From the NCBI RefSeq assembly GCF_026967805.1, contig NZ_JAPVBG010000004.1:1-64000 (forward strand): DNA of 64,000 nt. Direction: 5' to 3'. The notes under the pieces are model-generated. The model was given only the letters and a program-made list of their open reading frames with translations, was not told the DNA's origin and did not search any database. Both the position numbers and the translations under genes were made by a program. Below, in pieces: positions 59,390 through 64,000 of this stretch (positions are counted from its first letter, which is position 1; each line of letters starts with the position of its first letter). The DNA is from Blastococcus sp. VKM Ac-2987 (GTDB taxonomy: Bacteria; Actinomycetota; Actinomycetes; Mycobacteriales; Geodermatophilaceae).

Positions 59390-59515
59390 GGCGAGCTCCG
59401 GGGGACGACGGGACGGACGCCGACCAGCCTAGGGCTCCCGGGCCGCGACGCGGTCCCGCGCTGCGCCGGTCCGGCCGTCGTCGCGCGCTGCGCCGTCGGA
59501 GGAGAGGATGCAGCG

Positions 59516-60550
59516 ATGCCCTACTCCGCAGCCGACGACCGCTACGACTCCATGACCTACCGGCGCACCGGCCGCAGCGGCCTGGACCTCCCGGTGATCA
59601 GCCTGGGCCTGTGGCACAACTTCGGCGACGACGTGCCGTTCGACCGGCAGCGCGCCATCCTCCGCCGGGCGTTCGACCTCGGCATCACGCACATCGACCT
59701 GGCCAACAACTACGGGCCGCCCTACGGCAGCGCGGAGACCAACTTCGGCCGGCACCTGGCCGACGACTTCCGGCCCTACCGCGACGAGCTGGTCATCAGC
59801 ACCAAGGCCGGCTACGACATGTGGCCCGGCCCGTACGGCCAGGGCGGTGGCTCGCGGAAGTACCTGCTGTCGAGCCTGGACCAGTCGCTGACCCGGATGG
59901 GCCTGGACCACGTCGACATCTTCTACTCGCACCGGCCCGACCCCACGACGCCGCTCGAGGAGACGATGGGGGCGCTGGACACCGCGGTCCGCTCGGGCAA
60001 GGCGCTCTACGCCGGCATCTCCTCCTACTCGCCGGAGGACACCGCGCGGGCGGCGGCGATCCTGGCCGACCTGGGCACGCCGCTGCTCATCCACCAGCCC
60101 TCGTACTCCATGCTCAACCGCTGGGTCGAGCGCGACGGCCTGCTGGACACCCTCGCCGACGTGGGCGCCGGCTGCATCGCGTTCTCCCCGCTCGCCCAGG
60201 GGATGCTCACGGACAAGTACCTCGGCGGCGTCCCGGAGGGCTCGCGGGCCAGCCAGGGCAAGTCGCTGTCGCCGGACTTCCTCACCGACGAGGCGCTCGG
60301 TCACATCCGGGCGCTGGACGACATCGCGCAGGGGCGCGGGCAGAGCCTGGCGCAGATGGCGCTCGCCTGGGCGCTGCGGGACGAGCGGGTGACCACGGTG
60401 CTCGTGGGCGCCAGCAGTGTCGGCCAGCTGGAGCAGAACGTCGGGGCGCTGGCCGGGCTCGGCTTCTCCGACGACGAGCTGGCGGCGATCGACCAGCACG
60501 CCGTCGACAGCGGCATCGACCTGTGGGAGGCCCCCCGCACCGGCGCCTGA
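59516..60550 (+). CDS. Aldo/keto reductase (YghZ/L-glyceraldehyde-3-phosphate reductase type)
   Basis: The 344-residue protein is an NADPH-dependent aldo/keto reductase. The catalytic tetrad is visible: Asp in HIDLANNYG, Tyr in NYGPPYGSAE, Lys in VISTKAGYDMWPG and His in FYSHRPDP. The YRRTGRSGLDLPVISLGLWHNFG start and NYGPPYGSAE are characteristic of the YghZ/AKR14 and potassium-channel-beta group. It would detoxify aldehydes such as methylglyoxal or reduce L-glyceraldehyde-3-phosphate. The ATG at 59516 has GGAGGAG about a dozen bases upstream. A strong terminator follows. Confidence 0.9.
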   Translation: MPYSAADDRYDSMTYRRTGRSGLDLPVISLGLWHNFGDDVPFDRQRAILRRAFDLGITHIDLANNYGPPYGSAETNFGRHLADDFRPYRDELVISTKAGYDMWPGPYGQGGGSRKYLLSSLDQSLTRMGLDHVDIFYSHRPDPTTPLEETMGALDTAVRSGKALYAGISSYSPEDTARAAAILADLGTPLLIHQPSYSMLNRWVERDGLLDTLADVGAGCIAFSPLAQGMLTDKYLGGVPEGSRASQGKSLSPDFLTDEALGHIRALDDIAQGRGQSLAQMALAWALRDERVTTVLVGASSVGQLEQNVGALAGLGFSDDELAAIDQHAVDSGIDLWEAPRTGA

Positions 60551-60555
60551 CCGGA

Positions 60556-60583
60556 CCCCGGACGGGCGGATGCCCGTCCGGGG
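60556..60583 (+). terminator. Terminator of the aldo/keto reductase gene
   Basis: CCCCGGACGGGC-GGAT-GCCCGTCCGGGG is a perfect 12-bp stem with a four-base loop, five bases after the stop. Confidence 0.8.
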
Positions 60584-60619
60584 CCGGGCGCGCCCCGGGG
60601 GGTCTCACCCCTCGGGAGG

Positions 60620-62731
60620 ATGTGCGGGGCGCCCCGGGATGCCGATGCACCCCGGGTGAGCATCGAGCGGGCGGGTCTGGGCCGCCCCACGGGAGCGCGC
60701 GACGCCGTGCCCGCGCCGGAGAGCGCGCTGCGGCTGGTCGTGGTGCGGACCGTCGCCGTCGCCGCCGTCCTGGCCACCGCCGGCTACCTGACCTGGCGGT
60801 TGCTCGCCACCCTGCCCGAGGGTCCGGCGCTGTGGATCGCGGTGCCGTTCCTGGCGCTGGAGCTCTACGGCGGTGTCGCCCTCGTGCTGTTCGTGATGAC
60901 CACGTGGGACGTCGCCCCCGCGACGGTGCCCTCGCCGCGCCCCGGCCCGCCGCCGTCGGTGACCGTCCTGGTCGCCACCTACGACGAGCACCTCGACGTC
61001 CTGCTGCCCACCGTCGCCGCCTGCCTGGCGATGGCGGGCGACCACGAGACCTGGGTGCTCGACGACGGCGACCGGCTCGAGGTGGAGGAGATGGTCACCG
61101 CCCTCGGCGCCCGCTACGTCAGCCGTCCCGAGCACGACCACGCCAAGGCCGGGAACCTCAACCACGCGCTGGCGCTGGTGCGCACTGAGCTCGTGGCCGT
61201 CTTCGACGCCGACCACGTGCCGGAGCCGGACTTCCTGACCCGGACGGTGCCCTACTTCGCCGACGAGCGGCTGGCGCTGGTCCAGACGCCGCAGCACTTC
61301 TACAACACCAGCTCCTTCGAGCACCTGCGCCCGGGTGTCGACCTGCACGAGGAGTCGCTGTTCTACCGGGTGATCCAGGCGGGCAAGCACCATGCCGGCG
61401 CCGCCTTCTGGTGCGGCACCAACGCCGTGCTGCGCGCCGACGCGCTGCGGGAGATCGGCGGGGTGGCGACGGAGTCGCTCACCGAGGACTTCCACACCAC
61501 GATGAAGCTGCACCGCGCCGGCTGGCGCAGCGTCTACCACAACGAGGTGCTGGCCCGCGGTCTCGCGGCCGGCAGCCCGGACGCCTTCTACGCCCAGCGC
61601 CGCCGGTGGGGCCGGGGCGCGATGCAGGTGCTCCGGCACGACAACCCGCTCACCGCGACCGGCCTGACCCTGCGCCAGCGGCTGGGCTACGTCTACTCGC
61701 TCTCGGCGTGGTTCGACTCGTGGCGCACGCTGGGCCTGTCGCTGGTCCCGGTGTCGGTGCTGGTCACCGGGCTGTTCCCGGTCGATGCGCCGCCGGCGCT
61801 GTTCGCCGTCATGGCCGGCGTCCCGTTCCTCCTCCAGCAGGTGGCGCTCACGCTGCTGGCCCGCGGCTTCGCCCCGGCGCGGTTTGCGCTGCTGTTCGAG
61901 GTGGTCCGGCTGCCCTCCAACCTCGCCGCCACGCTGTCGCTGGTGCTGCGGGGCACCGGGCGGTTCGCGGTGACCGCCAAGGGGCGGACCGGCGCGGACC
62001 GGACGCGCGCCCGGGTGCCCGCGCTGCTCCTGGTGCTGGCCGGCGTGCTCGCCGGGAGCCTGCTCTACACGCTGGCCAGCGTGGCCGGGTGGACGCCGAC
62101 CGACCACCGGCTCGACGGCACCACCCTGGTCCCGGTGTTCTGGGTGGCGACCACCCTCGGCTTCGTGCTGGCCGGCGTCCGGCGGATCCGGGACCCCCGC
62201 TTCTCCGCCGAGCGGCGCGACGGCCACCGGTTCCCCGCCGCGCTGCCCGCGGCGGTCGACGGCGTCCCCGCCCGGCTGATCGACGTCTCGCTGGGTGGCG
62301 CGCAGGTGCGCGTCCGGGGGACCGGTGCGACGGTCGGGAGCGAGGTCGAGCTGGCCATCCGGGTGCCCGACCGGCCCGCGCACGTCGTCTTCCGCGCGAC
62401 CGTGCGCTCCCGGGCCGACGACGTCCACCGCGTGCAGTTCGTGGGACGGCAGTGGGTGCAGCTGGCGGCGCTGTCGGCGACCGCCTTCGGGGCGGGTGCC
62501 GCCCGCTGGGCGGCCACGGTGGTCACCCCGCTCGCCGTGCCCGAGCCGGCGAGGACCGGGGCGCGGATCCCGGCCGCCCGCGTCCACCCGGACGCGGTCG
62601 CGGCGGCGATGCGCAGCCCCGTCGTCTCCGCCGGTCGGCGCCCCGGCAGCGGCGACACCCAGCCCCTCCCGCGGTTGACGCCGGAGCTGGAGCGGGCGCT
62701 GTCCGGCGCCGTCGGTAGCACCGGACCGTGA
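60620..62731 (+). CDS. Cellulose-synthase-like glycosyltransferase (GT2) with PilZ domain
   Basis: The 703-residue membrane protein has two N-terminal helices, then a GT2 domain with VLVATYDEHLDVLLP, VLDDGDR, AVFDADHVPEPDF (DxD), TESLTEDFHTTMKLH (TED) and QRRRWGRGAMQV (QxxRW). These are the motifs of processive BcsA-like synthases. More helices follow and then a PilZ domain near 530-620 with RDGHR and DVSLGG, the complete c-di-GMP-binding RxxxR...DxSxxG. It would polymerise a UDP-sugar and export the chain, activated by c-di-GMP. No bcsB, bcsZ or cyclase lies in the window. The ATG at 60620 sits very close to GGGAGG; the GTG at 60656 is an alternative. Confidence 0.9.
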   Translation: MCGAPRDADAPRVSIERAGLGRPTGARDAVPAPESALRLVVVRTVAVAAVLATAGYLTWRLLATLPEGPALWIAVPFLALELYGGVALVLFVMTTWDVAPATVPSPRPGPPPSVTVLVATYDEHLDVLLPTVAACLAMAGDHETWVLDDGDRLEVEEMVTALGARYVSRPEHDHAKAGNLNHALALVRTELVAVFDADHVPEPDFLTRTVPYFADERLALVQTPQHFYNTSSFEHLRPGVDLHEESLFYRVIQAGKHHAGAAFWCGTNAVLRADALREIGGVATESLTEDFHTTMKLHRAGWRSVYHNEVLARGLAAGSPDAFYAQRRRWGRGAMQVLRHDNPLTATGLTLRQRLGYVYSLSAWFDSWRTLGLSLVPVSVLVTGLFPVDAPPALFAVMAGVPFLLQQVALTLLARGFAPARFALLFEVVRLPSNLAATLSLVLRGTGRFAVTAKGRTGADRTRARVPALLLVLAGVLAGSLLYTLASVAGWTPTDHRLDGTTLVPVFWVATTLGFVLAGVRRIRDPRFSAERRDGHRFPAALPAAVDGVPARLIDVSLGGAQVRVRGTGATVGSEVELAIRVPDRPAHVVFRATVRSRADDVHRVQFVGRQWVQLAALSATAFGAGAARWAATVVTPLAVPEPARTGARIPAARVHPDAVAAAMRSPVVSAGRRPGSGDTQPLPRLTPELERALSGAVGSTGP

Positions 62732-62885
62732 CCACCGGTCCTGGGGCGGCGCCCCGCGGCGGACGTCACCCAGCGGTGATCCGCATCACCAGATCGCGGG
62801 GGCGAGCCGTCCGTCTCGACGACGGCGAGGCGGCGCGGCAGGCTGGCGGGGAACGACCGAACCGGCTGGAGAGGACGGACGGCAC

Positions 62886-63098
62886 ATGGCTGCAGCGCGC
62901 TACGAGTACAAGGTCGAGGAGATCCGCGAGGGGATGATCGGCGGCAAGATGTCCGGCGGGAAGCTGGAGAAGGTGCTGAACGAGCACGCCCGCCAGGGCT
63001 GGCAGCTCAAGGCGATCACCTCGGTCGAGGTGAAGGGCCGCATCGGCCCGGGCGGGGTCGACGGCGTCCTGGTGACCTTCGAGCGCCCGGTGGCATGA
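62886..63098 (+). CDS. DUF4177 protein
   Basis: The 70-residue protein fits DUF4177: YEYKVEEIREGMIGGKMSGGKLEKVLNEHARQGWQLKAITS in parts, where the N-terminal strand and the GW/WQL motif are typical. Function unknown. GGAGAGG lies about 11 bases upstream of the ATG. Its stop overlaps the ATG of the DUF4334 gene (ATGA), so the two are coupled. Confidence 0.85.
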   Translation: MAAARYEYKVEEIREGMIGGKMSGGKLEKVLNEHARQGWQLKAITSVEVKGRIGPGGVDGVLVTFERPVA

Positions 63099-63646
63099 GC
63101 CCGGAGCTCCTGGGCGGCGACCAGTTGTCGGCGCGCGCCGCCGCGGGCATCTCCCGCGACGAGGCGTTGGCGCTGTTCGACGTCGCCCCGCCCGTCGCCG
63201 TCGACGGGATGGCCGGGCGCTGGCGGGGGAGCGGGCTGCCCACCGGCTCGCCGCTGGACGGGCTGCTGGAGGCCTACGGCTGGTGGGGCAAGGAGTTCGT
63301 CGACGCAGAGACGGTGCACCCGCTGCTGTTCGGCACCCGGTCGGGGCCGCGCCCGGTCGATCCCGCGTTCGTGCCGGTGGGCGTGCTGCGCGATCTGCCC
63401 GGGCTCGCGCACTCCCGGGCGGCGCGGGCGGTGTTCCACGTCGCCCGGCCGCTGCTCACCACGACCAGGCCGAGGGCCCGGCTGCGCGCGGTCGAGCACC
63501 GCGGCGTGGTGACCGCCGCGATGGTGTACGACGCGCTGCCGGTCATCGACGTCTTCCGGCGGGTGGACGGCCGCACCGTGCTCGGCCTGATGGACCTGCG
63601 CGGTCTGCCCGACCCGTTCTTCTTCCTGCTCAGGCGGGAGAGCTGA
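63095..63646 (+). CDS. GXWXG / DUF4334 domain protein
   Basis: The 183-residue protein has an N-terminal GXWXG domain (MAGRWRGSGLPTG near 39-51) and a C-terminal DUF4334 domain (near 120-180; VTAAMVYDALPVIDVFRRVDGRTVLGLMDLRG in parts). The pair is common in actinobacteria; function unknown, and the fold is probably a small beta-barrel binding protein. The ATG overlaps the DUF4177 stop. Its last 17 bases overlap the convergent arsenate reductase gene. Confidence 0.82.
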   Translation: MSPELLGGDQLSARAAAGISRDEALALFDVAPPVAVDGMAGRWRGSGLPTGSPLDGLLEAYGWWGKEFVDAETVHPLLFGTRSGPRPVDPAFVPVGVLRDLPGLAHSRAARAVFHVARPLLTTTRPRARLRAVEHRGVVTAAMVYDALPVIDVFRRVDGRTVLGLMDLRGLPDPFFFLLRRES

Positions 63647-64000
63647 CCCCGAGCTCGGTGAGCAGCCCGCGGATGCGGCCCTCGATCTCGTCGCGGATCG
63701 GGCGCACCGAGGCCACGCCCTTGCCGGCCGGGTCCTCCAGGGCCCAGTCCAGGTAGCGCTTGCCCGGGAAGATCGGGCAGGCGTCGCCGCACCCCATGGT
63801 GATGACGACGTCGGAGGCCTCCACCGCATCGGTGGTGAGTACCTTCGGCCGCTGGTCGGAGATGTCGATGCCCACCTCGGCCATCGCCTCGACCGCCGCC
63901 GGGTTCACCCGGTCGCCGGGCAGCGACCCGGCCGACCGCACCTCCACGGCGTCGCCGGCCAGGTGGCGCAGCCAGCCGGCGGCCATCTGGGACCGGCCGG
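63630..64000 (-). CDS. arsC: Arsenate reductase ArsC (low-molecular-weight phosphatase type), 5' end missing
   Basis: The visible 123 codons begin GRSQMAAGWLRHLAG and include VRSAGSLPGDRVNPAAVEAMAEVGIDIS and VVITMGCGDACPIFPGKRYLDWALEDPAGK. These are the ArsC features: the end of the active-site P-loop (usually CxHNxGRSQMA), DxSxQRPK, the MGCGDACP second cysteine pair and WALEDP. It reduces arsenate to arsenite. The nucleophilic P-loop cysteine lies beyond the right edge, so the gene is cut by the window. No arsR or arsenite pump is visible. Confidence 0.93.
   Translation of the reverse strand, partial: GRSQMAAGWLRHLAGDAVEVRSAGSLPGDRVNPAAVEAMAEVGIDISDQRPKVLTTDAVEASDVVITMGCGDACPIFPGKRYLDWALEDPAGKGVASVRPIRDEIEGRIRGLLTELGVSSPA

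Noticed and set aside
60584-60660. Structured GC-rich leader before the PilZ glycosyltransferase as a c-di-GMP riboswitch
   Set aside because: The folding potential comes from C/G runs next to the terminator; none of the conserved GEMM-type positions are recognisable.

Overview
This window is very GC-rich actinobacterial chromosome. GTG starts are frequent, many genes overlap by the four bases GTGA or ATGA, and many start codons lie 6-8 bases after a TAnnnT -10 hexamer, as in leaderless transcription. The gene order (thyX-thyA-dfrA-dapA-rnj ... ftsK-rimO-pgsA-cinA-clgR ... pspA ... DUF3046-recA-recX ... gluABCD-miaB-DUF349-miaA-dapF-hflX ... lexA-LysM ... nrdR) is the housekeeping backbone also known from Mycobacterium tuberculosis. 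The protein flavour suggests the Geodermatophilaceae (Blastococcus, Modestobacter or Geodermatophilus). That assignment is inference from memory, not a search result.

Layout. Positions 1-64 hold the last bases of a 5S rRNA and its terminator, so an rRNA operon ends at the left edge. From 0.2 to 3.1 kb lie a DUF2461 protein, an acetyltransferase, an AlkX/YcaQ-type DNA glycosylase and a DUF1232 membrane protein. From 3.2 to 8 kb is a folate/thymidylate/lysine/RNA-decay block: thyX, thyA, dfrA, dapA, rnj. From 8.1 to 14.7 kb is an accessory block with a secreted beta-helix protein, an ECF sigma/anti-sigma pair, an S9 peptidase and a cobalt-type nitrile hydratase operon. The core resumes from 14.8 to 20.6 kb with ftsK, rimO, pgsA, cinA and clgR. 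A TetR regulator, an acetyltransferase and a PfkB kinase separate clgR from pspA. A Nei-type glycosylase, an ABM-type membrane protein, the large helicase Lhr and an MFS transporter follow.

From 31.2 to 33.5 kb lie a 36-residue membrane peptide gene, DUF3046, and SOS-controlled recA with recX. A complete glutamate-type ABC transporter (gluABCD, minus strand) and an unknown protein lie from 33.5 to 37.5 kb. From 37.6 to 44.9 kb are the tRNA-modification genes miaB and miaA, with dapF and hflX. LexA and a divergent LysM protein share an intergenic region with two SOS boxes. nrdR and nrdJ (B12-dependent ribonucleotide reductase) follow, behind two NrdR boxes spaced exactly 32 bp and overlapping a good promoter. 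From 53 to 64 kb is accessory material: an MBL-fold hydrolase, DUF817, a serine beta-lactamase-like hydrolase, a GH26 lipoprotein, nagA, an aldo/keto reductase, a PilZ-containing cellulose-synthase-like glycosyltransferase, DUF4177, DUF4334 and an arsenate reductase cut by the right edge.

Themes. DNA precursor supply and repair dominate: two thymidylate synthases, DHFR, RNR, RecA, RecX, LexA, Lhr, Nei and AlkX. Two regulons can be read from the DNA, SOS and NrdR. Points most worth a second look are a hairpin that would bury the Shine-Dalgarno sequence of the ECF sigma gene, a His-Asp metal-binding-like tail on the nitrile hydratase alpha subunit, a perfect 23-bp inverted repeat between miaB and the DUF349 gene, a palindromic operator before gluA, and small membrane-protein genes of 36 and 52 codons.
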